DNA of 52,704 bases from an uncultured Bacilli bacterium (GTDB lineage Bacteria; Bacillota_I; Bacilli_A; RF39; UBA660). Of this stretch, positions 1 to 8,236 are shown piece by piece; positions within the stretch are counted from its first letter, which is position 1; each line of letters opens with the position of its first letter. A program made the translations under genes and the position numbers. The stretch is taken from positions 1 through 52,704 of the forward strand of contig CALVXD010000005.1 of the NCBI GenBank assembly GCA_944368815.1. The letters run 5' to 3'. A model generated the notes under the pieces. The model made no database searches. It saw only the letters and a program-made list of their open reading frames with translations, and was not told the DNA's origin.

Positions 1-23
1 AAACGCCCATATTATGGACGTTT
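1..23 (-). terminator. Probable intrinsic terminator after aguA (cut by window edge)
   Basis: Read on the minus strand, a 10-bp stem (AAACGTCCAT against ATGGGCGTTT, one G-U pair) closes a 3-nt loop. It lies about 60 nt after the aguA stop. The 3' arm ends in three T and any longer U-run lies outside the window, so termination is inferred from the hairpin and its place. It implies that no further agu gene is co-transcribed beyond aguA. Confidence 0.6.
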
Positions 24-84
24 CTTCTACATTCAAATTTTACTTTATGAAACTGGAATTTACTTTTTCATTTCACATCTTTTC

Positions 85-1197
85 TTATTTTTTCTCTCCA
101 AGAGGTACTTGTTGAGTTATACAGTGAATATTTCCTCCACCAAGTAAAATTTCTCTTGCATAAATTGGCTCAATTACTCTATCAGGATATAATTCTGTAA
201 GTAAGTCAATTGCTTTTTGATCGTTAGGATCTCCAAATACTGGAACCGCAACAAATCCATTACCTGTATAATAGTTTACATAAGAAGCTGCCAATCTATC
301 TCCAACTTGTCTAGGAAGAGTTCCTTCAACAGCATCTACTCCTTCACTTTCTTCTTCAGAAATTAATACAGGTTTTGGTACATATAATTTATGTATTTTT
401 AATTTTCTTCCTTTAGCATCAGTTTCACTTTCTAAATATTCAAGTGCTTTTTTACTGATTGCATATTGAGGATCAGATTCATCATCAGTCCATGCAAGTA
501 CTACTTCACCTGGTCTAACAAAGTTACAAATATTATCTATATGTCCATTTGTTTCATCATTATAAATTCCTTCTGGAACCCATAATACTTTAGTGCATCC
601 TAAATAATCACATAAAGTTTTTTCAATTTCCTCTTTAGTCATATTAGGAACATTTCTACCTGATTCTGGTCTAAGTAATGTTTCAGCACAAGTCATTACA
701 GTTCCTTCACCATCTACGTGAATTGATCCACCTTCAAGAATGAAATCGTCTAATCTATAACTATCACATCCTTCAAGTTCACACATTTTTCTAGCAATAG
801 CATCGTCTTTATCCCAAGGGAAATATAGTCCATCTACTAGTCCTCCCCAAGCATTAAAGTACCAATCTACTCCTCTTAGACCACCTTTATCATTAACTAG
901 GAATGTAGCTCCACAGTCTCTCATCCATGAGTCATTATTACTCATTTCAACTACTCTTACTTTTGGATCTAACATATTTCTAGCATTTGCGTATTGTTCG
1001 TTAGAAACTACCATTGTAATAGGTTCGTATTTAGCAATAGTGTTTGCTACTTCTACAAATACTTTTTGAGCTGGTTTTCCACCAAATCTCCAATTATCTG
1101 GTCTTTCAGGCCATATCATATAAGTACCTCTATGTGGTTCAAATTCACCAGGCATTCTATAACCATCATCAATTGGTTTACTATTTAATCTTTTCAA
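85..1197 (-). CDS. aguA: Agmatine deiminase (agmatine iminohydrolase)
   Basis: Converts agmatine to N-carbamoylputrescine and ammonia in the cytoplasm, the first step of the agmatine deiminase pathway. At 370 aa it has the usual length for the peptidyl-arginine-deiminase/agmatine deiminase family. The catalytic cysteine sits in the C-terminal motif [11 protein letters not shown] (Cys359), and the N-terminal substrate region WPERPDNWR is typical. The start is a TTG, supported by the SD-like GAGGT six bases upstream. It is the last gene of aguB-aguD-aguA, 22 bp after the antiporter gene. The pathway normally ends in a carbamate kinase (aguC), which is not visible before the terminator at the window edge. 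Function is certain from motif and context. Confidence 0.96.
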   Translation of the reverse strand: MKRLNSKPIDDGYRMPGEFEPHRGTYMIWPERPDNWRFGGKPAQKVFVEVANTIAKYEPITMVVSNEQYANARNMLDPKVRVVEMSNNDSWMRDCGATFLVNDKGGLRGVDWYFNAWGGLVDGLYFPWDKDDAIARKMCELEGCDSYRLDDFILEGGSIHVDGEGTVMTCAETLLRPESGRNVPNMTKEEIEKTLCDYLGCTKVLWVPEGIYNDETNGHIDNICNFVRPGEVVLAWTDDESDPQYAISKKALEYLESETDAKGRKLKIHKLYVPKPVLISEEESEGVDAVEGTLPRQVGDRLAASYVNYYTGNGFVAVPVFGDPNDQKAIDLLTELYPDRVIEPIYAREILLGGGNIHCITQQVPLGEKK

Positions 1198-1219
1198 ATT
1201 ATACCTCTTTTCTAGTTTA

Positions 1220-2614
1220 TTATTTTTCTTTTACCTTTTCATTCTTTACTCTAGCAGCAAGAATTTCTTGAATAATAAGTGATACAACTACACCTAATAT
1301 TAACGGAATATTTGCTTCTATATATTCTTTTGTAAAATCTCCAAATAAAGTAAAGATAATACTTAATACTAATAATACAAATGGTACATAAGCCATAAGA
1401 GCAGTCATTACTGGTCCTCCAGGAACTTTATATACTCTTTTTGTTTTATCAGTTTTTCTTAATTTAATAAATGCTAAGAATAATGGAATGTAACTCATAA
1501 GTAATGTTACTAAACTAAGTGAGAAGAAAGTCCAAAATAAATTACTAGCAGTTTCTGAAACTTGTCCTAATATTAGTCCAATTATAACAATAACTGTAGC
1601 TACTACACCATTCATAATTGATGCCATATAAGGCACACCTTGTTTATTTGTTTTAGAAAATACTTTTGGAAGTCCACCATCGTCTGCTGAATATTTAGCA
1701 ACAGAATTAACTCCAAATGACCAAGAAACAATATTAGCAACCATTGTATAAATAAACATAAGTCCCACAGCGATTACAATAGCTCTAATCAAATCAGCAT
1801 TAACTCCTAAATTAGAAAGTAAAATACTAAAACTATCAGTTATACCTGCAGCTTCTGCTTGTTCCAAACTCATTGCTATATTTACACCTGTTGCAGGTAA
1901 AATATAGAATATTGCCATTAATAGTCCGCCATATATTAATGCTTTAGGAATTTCTTTACTAGGATTTTCCATATCATCTGCAAAAGTTGCAACTACCTCA
2001 AATCCTAAGAAATTAAATATAATAACTGATAAGAAAGATAAACTTAATAAATCCATTGAAGGAAGTAAATCCATCGCACTTTCAATAGGATTTGCACTTT
2101 CTCCAGTTTTAATAAAGCAATAAATACCTAAAAGTCCTAACGAAACCATAAATAAGATTTTAAAGAATGTTCCAATATTAACAATCCATTTACTTTCTCC
2201 TATTCTTTGAGTTCCAAGGAAACTAACTAACCAAGTATAACCAAGTTGTAATATTAAAAGCACCCATATGTTTAATTCTAAATCGAATATACCAGCAATT
2301 ACATCAGTTACTGCTACTGCAAGTGATGCAATCCAAAGTGGGAAATTTATCCAATAGTTCCAAGCAACACGAGAAGCCCACTTAGCTCCAAATGCTCTTT
2401 TTACCCAATCATACATTCCCCCTTCACTTTGATAAGTAGTTCCTAATTCTGCTGAAATCATACCATAAGGTACACAGAAAGCAATAATAAGGAATAACCA
2501 CCAAAAATATTGCGAATTACCAATTGCAGCAGTAGGTGTTACAGATTCTGCTACTAATGTAATACAAACTGTTGCAAGAATGGCATCAAATAATCTAAAT
2601 TTCTTCTTTTTCAT
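1220..2614 (-). CDS. aguD: Agmatine/putrescine antiporter, APC family
   Basis: An amino acid/polyamine permease of 464 aa with about 12 hydrophobic membrane segments. The first carries the APC-type stretch [11 protein letters not shown], and [18 protein letters not shown] follows near residues 55-72. In agmatine deiminase operons this protein brings agmatine in and lets putrescine out. Here it lies between putrescine carbamoyltransferase and agmatine deiminase with spacings of 12 and 22 bp, so the substrate assignment rests mainly on operon context. On sequence alone it could be another APC amino acid exchanger. The start has an SD (AGGAG) and the protein ends in a basic tail (KNEKVKEK). Confidence 0.88.
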   Translation of the reverse strand: MKKKKFRLFDAILATVCITLVAESVTPTAAIGNSQYFWWLFLIIAFCVPYGMISAELGTTYQSEGGMYDWVKRAFGAKWASRVAWNYWINFPLWIASLAVAVTDVIAGIFDLELNIWVLLILQLGYTWLVSFLGTQRIGESKWIVNIGTFFKILFMVSLGLLGIYCFIKTGESANPIESAMDLLPSMDLLSLSFLSVIIFNFLGFEVVATFADDMENPSKEIPKALIYGGLLMAIFYILPATGVNIAMSLEQAEAAGITDSFSILLSNLGVNADLIRAIVIAVGLMFIYTMVANIVSWSFGVNSVAKYSADDGGLPKVFSKTNKQGVPYMASIMNGVVATVIVIIGLILGQVSETASNLFWTFFSLSLVTLLMSYIPLFLAFIKLRKTDKTKRVYKVPGGPVMTALMAYVPFVLLVLSIIFTLFGDFTKEYIEANIPLILGVVVSLIIQEILAARVKNEKVKEK

Positions 2615-2626
2615 AATAAACTCCTA

Positions 2627-3613
2627 TTATTCTCCTAAATTTTTCTTACAAATTTCAATTGTTTCATCCATCTTGTCCATAAAGTATACAAGTAATGCTC
2701 TCATTGCTGTTAATCTGTTTTCTGCTTGATCAATTACGATTGAATACTCTGAATCTATAACTTCATCAGTTACTTCTTCACCTCTTTTAGCAGGTAAACA
2801 ATGCATAAATTTTACATTAGGTGAAGCCATTTTAATCATATCCATATCCACTTGATACTTTGGATAGAATATATTCATTCTTTCTTCTTCGGAAAGTTCT
2901 GCTTCATATAATCCATACCATACATCAGTATAGATGAAATCAGCATCTTTTAGTGCTTCTTCAGCATTATCAGTAATTAACATACTTCCGCCTGATACAG
3001 CGCAATTTTTTCTACCTATTTCTTGGAATTCTTCTTTTAATTGGAATCCTTTTGGTCCAAATTGAACAAAGTTACCACCAAGTTTAGTAGTTACCATCAT
3101 AAGTGAAGCACACACTTGTGTAGCATCTCCTACGAAAACAATTTTTAAGTCTTCAAACTTTTTACCTTTTGGCATATGTTCAAAGATTGTTGTGATATCT
3201 CCCATCTCTTGAGTTGGATGGTTATAATCACTCATACCATTAATTACTGGTACTGAAGCATATTTTGCTAGCACTTCAACACTAGAATGCTTGATTACAC
3301 GAGCCATTAAAATATCTGTTAGTCTTGCTAAAACCATTGCAGTATCTTTTAAATTTTCGTGTGCACCAAGTTGTATTTGACCCGGGGCCAAATATTGTGC
3401 ATGACCGCCTAATTGAGTCATTGCTGTTTCGAATGAAACACGAGTTCTTGTTGATGGTTGTTCAAAAATCATACCTAAAGTTTTGTGATATAAAACATTT
3501 AATGGATAACCAGCCTTGATATTCTTTTTAATAATAATACCAAGTTTAACAATGTCTAATAACTCATCTTTAGTAAAATTTTGTGAATCAACAAAATCTT
3601 TTACTCTTGCCAT
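2627..3613 (-). CDS. aguB: Putrescine carbamoyltransferase
   Basis: Phosphorolyses N-carbamoylputrescine to putrescine and carbamoyl phosphate. The 328-aa protein has the carbamoyl-phosphate motif STRTR (residues 54-58), HPTQ (132-135) and HCLP (270-273) shared by carbamoyltransferases. The YGLY loop at 232-235, in the context [16 protein letters not shown], is as I recall it from enterococcal putrescine carbamoyltransferase, and separates it from ornithine carbamoyltransferase. First gene of the operon, with SD GGAGG and a strong promoter. Carbamoyl phosphate would feed ATP synthesis through a carbamate kinase encoded elsewhere. The older name ptcA is also used for this enzyme. Confidence 0.95.
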   Translation of the reverse strand: MARVKDFVDSQNFTKDELLDIVKLGIIIKKNIKAGYPLNVLYHKTLGMIFEQPSTRTRVSFETAMTQLGGHAQYLAPGQIQLGAHENLKDTAMVLARLTDILMARVIKHSSVEVLAKYASVPVINGMSDYNHPTQEMGDITTIFEHMPKGKKFEDLKIVFVGDATQVCASLMMVTTKLGGNFVQFGPKGFQLKEEFQEIGRKNCAVSGGSMLITDNAEEALKDADFIYTDVWYGLYEAELSEEERMNIFYPKYQVDMDMIKMASPNVKFMHCLPAKRGEEVTDEVIDSEYSIVIDQAENRLTAMRALLVYFMDKMDETIEICKKNLGE

Positions 3614-3637
3614 TTCTTATTCCTCCTATTCTATTAA

Positions 3638-3667
3638 ATTATATCACTAAACTTTTTTTACAGTCAA
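3638..3667 (-). promoter_or_regulatory. Promoter of the agu operon
   Basis: Minus-strand -35 TTGACT (3662-3667), 18-bp spacer and extended -10 TGATATAAT (hexamer 3638-3643), about 25 bp before aguB. The -35 box starts directly after the U-run of the potD terminator. No catabolite or regulator operator was recognised. Confidence 0.8.
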
Positions 3668-3700
3668 TAAAAAACGACACATTTTTTACACTATGTCGTT
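3667..3700 (-). terminator. Intrinsic terminator of the pot operon
   Basis: A 9-bp minus-strand stem (AACGACATA with TATGTCGTT-complementary arm, one G-U pair; 3673-3681 and 3692-3700) is followed by six T. The potD stop codon (3699-3701) lies in the 5' arm, so the gene ends inside its own terminator. Confidence 0.85.
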
Positions 3701-4721
3701 ATTTTATTTCAGCCCAAACTTTATCATATAGTTCTATTTTATCACCAATATTTTCTACAAAACTACCAGTACTAAACATCAAATCAGATATATTTGAAGC
3801 ATTATTATCTAAATATGTATCAGATAAATAATTTTGTGTTTCTAAATTAACATTCTTATACGGATAAGCCTCGATTATTTTTTGCATTACTTTCCCTTCC
3901 AAAATATAATCAATAAATAAATATGCATTATCTATATTTTTTGCACCTTTAGGTATAGCAAAATTATCTATGCTAACGGAAAATCCTTCAGACGGATATA
4001 CTACTTTCAAATTTTTATTTTCTTCCATTGCTAAGGCTGCTTCTGCATTCCAAATAACTCCAATGGATGTTTCTTTAGAAATCATAAACGTTTTAGGACT
4101 ATCACTATCAAAAGCTTTAACATTCTCTTTTAGTTTTAATAACCATTCTTTAGCTTCTTCTAAATGGTCACTATCAGTATCATTCATATCATATCCTAAA
4201 GCCATAAGAGCCATACCAATAACTACCCTTTGATCGTCTAATAATATGATCTCTCCTTTGTATTTACTATCTAACAAATCATTATAAGATGTTATATCAT
4301 CTTTGATTTTTTCACTATCATATACAATTACTACAGATGCTGCTAAAAATGGAAGTGAATATTCGTTATAATAGTCATAATTATAATTTAAGTAATTGTA
4401 ATTAATATTTTCTAAATTATTTAATTTGCTTTTATCTATTTTTTGAATTAAATCCCTTTTAATCATAAGTTCGATCATATAATCACTAGGAAATACTAAA
4501 TCATAAGTTCCTTCTTTGGCTGAACTTAATTTAGCCAAACATTCTTCATTTGAGGAATATGTACTATAATTTACTTTTATTCCATATTCTTTTTCAAATT
4601 CTCTTATTACTTCATCAGGAATATACGAAGACCAGTTTAAAATATTTACTACTTCTTTATTATCTTGTGTACACCCTGTTAATAGCAATAATAAAGTTAT
4701 ACATAATATTATCTTTTTCAT
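3699..4721 (-). CDS. potD: Spermidine/putrescine-binding lipoprotein
   Basis: Extracytoplasmic substrate-binding component of the polyamine ABC importer. The 340-aa protein begins with a lipoprotein signal peptide whose lipobox LLTGC puts the lipidated cysteine at residue 17. The mature part starts VVNILNWSSYIPDEVI, typical of PotD-type solute-binding proteins. Its ATG overlaps the potC stop in an ATGA arrangement, and it is the last gene of potABCD. Whether spermidine, putrescine or both are bound cannot be read from the sequence, but the adjacent agmatine/putrescine operon makes a polyamine role convincing. The stop codon is embedded in the operon terminator. Confidence 0.93.
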   Translation of the reverse strand: MKKIILCITLLLLLTGCTQDNKEVVNILNWSSYIPDEVIREFEKEYGIKVNYSTYSSNEECLAKLSSAKEGTYDLVFPSDYMIELMIKRDLIQKIDKSKLNNLENINYNYLNYNYDYYNEYSLPFLAASVVIVYDSEKIKDDITSYNDLLDSKYKGEIILLDDQRVVIGMALMALGYDMNDTDSDHLEEAKEWLLKLKENVKAFDSDSPKTFMISKETSIGVIWNAEAALAMEENKNLKVVYPSEGFSVSIDNFAIPKGAKNIDNAYLFIDYILEGKVMQKIIEAYPYKNVNLETQNYLSDTYLDNNASNISDLMFSTGSFVENIGDKIELYDKVWAEIK

Positions 4722-5509
4722 CTTGCATACTCCTTTTTCATTTTTCTTACTTGAATTAATGAAGAAATAATTAATACGGTCATTATTACTAAAATCATTA
4801 AAGTAGTAAGAGCATTAACATCTGGTGTTATTCCTGTTTTTATCATCGCATATATTTGCAAAGGCAAAGTATTACTACCTGGTCCTGCCGTAAAATAACT
4901 AATAATAACATCATCAAGCGATAAAGTAAATGCTAAAGTAGCACCCGATACTATTCCTGGCATTATTTCTGGTATTATTACATTAGTAAGTGTCTTGAAA
5001 TCATTTGCCCCTAAGTCATGAGCGGCTTCTTCTATTTGTAAATTTGTAGAATTAAGGACAGTTCTTACACTTATAATAACAAATGGTATTGAAAAAGCTA
5101 TATGTGATACTATTAATGTACCTAATCCCAAATTTAATTTTAACAATGTATATACTGATAATAATGATATTCCAAGTACAATTTCTGGTATTACTACTGG
5201 AACATATAATAATTTATTAATAAAGTTTTTACCAACAAAATTATATTTCTGTAAACCTATGGCTGCTAATGTTCCAATAAAAGTAGATATTACTGTACTA
5301 ACAACACTAACTATTATAGTGTTTTTTAATGCTTCTAATAAAGTTGTATTACTAAATAGTTTGCCATACCATTCTAAAGTAAATCCTTCAAATAAAATAT
5401 TTAATGGTGAAGTATTAAAAGAAAATACTATTAATGTAATTATTGGAAGATATAGGAATAAAAATACTAAAAAGATAAATAAATTTTTTAAATGTCTATG
5501 TCTTTGCAT
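4718..5509 (-). CDS. potC: Polyamine ABC transporter permease
   Basis: Inner-membrane permease of 263 aa with about six membrane segments. The EAA loop that docks on the ATPase is EEAAHDLGANDFKTL, followed by PEIMPGIVSGA, typical of PotC/PotI. The ATG overlaps the potB stop (TAATG) and follows a G-rich SD. The stop is TGA, shared with the potD start. It forms a heterodimeric channel with PotB. Confidence 0.93.
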   Translation of the reverse strand: MQRHRHLKNLFIFLVFLFLYLPIITLIVFSFNTSPLNILFEGFTLEWYGKLFSNTTLLEALKNTIIVSVVSTVISTFIGTLAAIGLQKYNFVGKNFINKLLYVPVVIPEIVLGISLLSVYTLLKLNLGLGTLIVSHIAFSIPFVIISVRTVLNSTNLQIEEAAHDLGANDFKTLTNVIIPEIMPGIVSGATLAFTLSLDDVIISYFTAGPGSNTLPLQIYAMIKTGITPDVNALTTLMILVIMTVLIISSLIQVRKMKKEYAR

Positions 5510-6357
5510 TAGAATCCCCCCAAATCATCCATATTTCCACCTGTCTTTTTATATAATTTAACAAGTAAAAATGTAATTACAATTAAAAATATTGATATGG
5601 CTGCTCCAAATGGCCAATTTCTAGATACTAAAAATTGATTTTTGATAAGATTTCCTACTAACATAATTTTTCCACCACCAAGTAAATCGGCTATAAAAAA
5701 CATACCAATCGCTGGAATAAAAACCATAAGTGAACCATTAAATATTCCTGGTAAAGTTTGTGGTAATATTACTTTAGTAAATGTATGATAAGCATTTGCT
5801 CCTAAATCTTTTGATGCCTCTAATACTTTTTTATCTATTTTGGATACAGAACTATATACTGGTAATATCATAAACGGAAGTAAGGTATATACAAGTCCAA
5901 TGAACACTCCTAAATTATTATACATAAAACTAATCGGCCCATCACAAATATTTAGAGCCTGTAATATACTATTAAATACTCCTTCTTTTCTAAGAAGAAC
6001 AATCCAACCATAAGTTCTAATTAATGAATTTGTTAAAAAAGGAACCATAACTAATGTTATTAATATTTTTTGAACATTAGTTTTCTTTTCTGATATAAAA
6101 ATACAAAATGGATATGAAATTAAAATACATATTACTATTGTAATAAAGGCAATTGAAGCTGATTTAAATAATACTCTTAAATAAACAATATCAAATATTT
6201 TAATATAGTTATTTAATGTTAAAGAATAAATTATTCCACCATAATTATCATTAGTTTGAAAACTTAAGAACAATATATATAGTATAGGAAAAAGAATAAG
6301 AACAATTGCATAAATAATAATCGGAGATAAATATAAAAATTTACTTTTATTCTTCAT
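5509..6357 (-). CDS. potB: Polyamine ABC transporter permease
   Basis: Inner-membrane permease of 282 aa with about six hydrophobic segments and an EAA loop EASKDLGANAYHTF, then PQTLPGIFNGS. Order and similarity to PotB/PotH place it as the partner of PotC. The reading frame overlaps the end of potA by 11 bp and has an SD (TTGGAGG), so translation is probably coupled. An acidic/glycine tail (NMDDLGGF) closes the protein. Confidence 0.92.
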   Translation of the reverse strand: MKNKSKFLYLSPIIIYAIVLILFPILYILFLSFQTNDNYGGIIYSLTLNNYIKIFDIVYLRVLFKSASIAFITIVICILISYPFCIFISEKKTNVQKILITLVMVPFLTNSLIRTYGWIVLLRKEGVFNSILQALNICDGPISFMYNNLGVFIGLVYTLLPFMILPVYSSVSKIDKKVLEASKDLGANAYHTFTKVILPQTLPGIFNGSLMVFIPAIGMFFIADLLGGGKIMLVGNLIKNQFLVSRNWPFGAAISIFLIVITFLLVKLYKKTGGNMDDLGGF

Positions 6358-7420
6358 TATTTTCCTCCAATATGACTATATCGTCAGAGCTAAACTTTAA
6401 TTTAACTTCTTCGTTTTTAGTATAGTCATCATCATTATAAATAATAAATTCTATTTCTTTTTTTCCTACTTTTCCTAGTACTTTTGTAAATGATCCACTA
6501 TATATGTGTTCTTTAGTTTTTACAACAAAACAATTTGTTATATCTTTCTCCCTTGCCAATCTAAATTGTTCCGGTCTAATTATTACAGTTAATCTTTCTC
6601 CAACATCATAATGATTATTTTTAACTTTAATTTCTAAATCTATTTCTAATTTTATTGTTGCTTCATCATTTTGAGTAGAAACTACAACCGCATTAAACTG
6701 ATTGGATTCTCCAATAAAATCTGCAACAAATTTAGTTTTTGGTGCATCATAAAGTTTTCTTGGTGTATCTATTTGTTCAATTACTCCATTATTAATAATT
6801 GCTACTCTATCACTCATAGATAAGGCTTCATCTTGATCATGTGTAACATAAATAAAAGTTATGCCCATTTTCTTTTGAATTCTTTTTAGTTCTACTTGCA
6901 TTTGTTTTCTTAATTTCATATCTAATGAAGACAAAGGTTCGTCTAAAAGCAATACTTTAGGTTTATTTACTATTCCTCTTGCAAGGGCTACTCTTTGCTG
7001 TTGACCTCCAGATAATTGACTAGGCTTTCTATCTTCAAAACCTTCCATTTGAATTAACTCAATTACTTCTTTTACTCTAGTTTTAATTTCTGATTTTGGA
7101 ACTTTTTTCATTTTTAATCCAAAACCAATATTTTTTTCAACTGTCATATGTGAAAATAGTGCAAAATTTTGAAATATAGTATTTACTTCCCTCTTACGAG
7201 GTATAACATCAGTAACATCTTCACCATCAATATATATTTTACCTGAGCTTACTTTTTCAAGTCCTGATATTGTTCTTAAAAGAGTTGTTTTTCCACATCC
7301 GGATGGACCTAATAAAGTTAAAAATTCTCCTTCATATATATCTAAACTAATACCTTTAATTATTTTCTTACCCTCATAATCTTTTTTTACATTATCTAAT
7401 TTTACCATTACTTTTTTCAT
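6347..7420 (-). CDS. potA: Polyamine ABC transporter ATP-binding protein
   Basis: ATPase that powers polyamine import. The 357-aa protein has Walker A GPSGCGKTT (about residue 38), signature LSGGQQQRVALARG, Walker B VLLLDEPLSSLD and the H-loop VTHDQDEA. A C-terminal TOBE-like regulatory domain follows (about 240-350, with the VIIRPEQ stretch). First gene of potABCD with SD GAGGTG. The nearby extended -10 element suggests the operon has its own promoter, separate from yneF. Confidence 0.95.
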   Translation of the reverse strand: MKKVMVKLDNVKKDYEGKKIIKGISLDIYEGEFLTLLGPSGCGKTTLLRTISGLEKVSSGKIYIDGEDVTDVIPRKREVNTIFQNFALFSHMTVEKNIGFGLKMKKVPKSEIKTRVKEVIELIQMEGFEDRKPSQLSGGQQQRVALARGIVNKPKVLLLDEPLSSLDMKLRKQMQVELKRIQKKMGITFIYVTHDQDEALSMSDRVAIINNGVIEQIDTPRKLYDAPKTKFVADFIGESNQFNAVVVSTQNDEATIKLEIDLEIKVKNNHYDVGERLTVIIRPEQFRLAREKDITNCFVVKTKEHIYSGSFTKVLGKVGKKEIEFIIYNDDDYTKNEEVKLKFSSDDIVILEENNEE

Positions 7421-7447
7421 TGTATCACACCTCTATTTTCGTTTTTT

Positions 7448-7456
7448 ATTATAACA
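7448..7456 (-). promoter_or_regulatory. Extended -10 promoter of potABCD
   Basis: Minus-strand TGTTATAAT (hexamer 7448-7453), 28 bp before the potA start. No good -35 is seen; the T-run of the preceding terminator occupies that position. The same TGTTATAAT string recurs before the AI-2E permease, the 22.9-kb gene and the toxin gene. Confidence 0.65.
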
Positions 7457-7464
7457 CGAAACAT

Positions 7465-7494
7465 AAAAAAAAGACATATTTCTATATCTTTTTT
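7465..7494 (-). terminator. Intrinsic terminator after yneF
   Basis: A 12-bp A/U-rich stem (7467-7478 with 7483-7494, one G-U pair) with a GAAA tetraloop, followed by T residues on the minus strand. The yneF stop (7493-7495) lies in the stem. Confidence 0.8.
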
Positions 7495-7714
7495 ACATAT
7501 ATTTATTCATTTGTTTCATCATTTGATTAATTTGTTTTTGTGAAGGAGTTCTTCCCATTCCACTCATCATTGCTTTTATCATTTGTTCATTAATCGGTGG
7601 ATTTTCTTTTAAATATTTTTTAGTAACTTTTCTAGACACAAAGAACCCAATTACTAAACCGATTATTAAACCAATAACTAAATATAATATATCTCTTAGT
7701 ACAAACCATTCCAT
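7493..7714 (-). CDS. yneF: YneF family (UPF0154) small membrane protein
   Basis: A 73-aa protein with one N-terminal membrane helix (about residues 8-27, [20 protein letters not shown]) and a cytoplasmic tail with the UPF0154-like stretch [18 protein letters not shown] then [13 protein letters not shown]. Strong SD AAGGAGG. The order tkt-sirA-yneF is as I recall it from Bacillus. Molecular function is not established. Confidence 0.88.
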   Translation of the reverse strand: MEWFVLRDILYLVIGLIIGLVIGFFVSRKVTKKYLKENPPINEQMIKAMMSGMGRTPSQKQINQMMKQMNKYM

Positions 7715-7732
7715 AATTATTTCCTCCTTTAA

Positions 7733-8179
7733 TTATTTTACTAAATATTTATCAGTTTGGCAATCACTTTTAAATATTTTATCTAACCAAAAATAATCTT
7801 TATTAACAAAATCGCATACAAAGATATTATCACTATATTCATTAATAATATTAAAAAATTTACAATAAGCAGCATTAGTTTTAATTTTTAAGTTAGAATT
7901 TGATATTACTAATTTACTACATTCAATACTAGTAGTTATCATATGCATATTACTTCTCTTATAATAAGTTTTATCATTATATAGTCTATTATATACATAT
8001 TCATTTAATGATTGCTTATCAAAAGGAATTGCAATTTGTTCATAATATTTATATGTAAGTACCATATCATATTCTTTAATATGATACATTTCTTCTAATA
8101 TTTTATATAATTTATATGGTTTGTTTCTATAAACATAAGAAAAATAATTATTAATATAAAAAACATAATATACTCTCAT
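7733..8179 (-). CDS. sirA: SirA-like protein (sporulation inhibitor of replication family)
   Basis: A 148-aa protein, the same length as I recall for Bacillus subtilis SirA (YneE), between tkt and yneF exactly as in Bacillus. The opening MRVYYVFYINNYFSYVY and the following short helix (KPYKLYKILEEMY) match the general SirA pattern of an aromatic N-terminus followed by a leucine/phenylalanine helix. In Bacillus SirA binds DnaA domain I and blocks initiation at sporulation onset. The call rests on synteny, length and weak similarity; a search against the SirA family (PF10747) would decide. SD is GGTGAT. Whether it still targets DnaA here is unknown. Confidence 0.65.
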   Translation of the reverse strand: MRVYYVFYINNYFSYVYRNKPYKLYKILEEMYHIKEYDMVLTYKYYEQIAIPFDKQSLNEYVYNRLYNDKTYYKRSNMHMITTSIECSKLVISNSNLKIKTNAAYCKFFNIINEYSDNIFVCDFVNKDYFWLDKIFKSDCQTDKYLVK

Positions 8180-8236
8180 ATAATCACCATATCGATTATA
8201 TAAAATACATTATGAATTTTTTGTCGTTATATATTA

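Noticed and set aside
2627..3613. Ornithine carbamoyltransferase
   Set aside because: The YGLY loop and the aguD/aguA neighbours indicate putrescine carbamoyltransferase.
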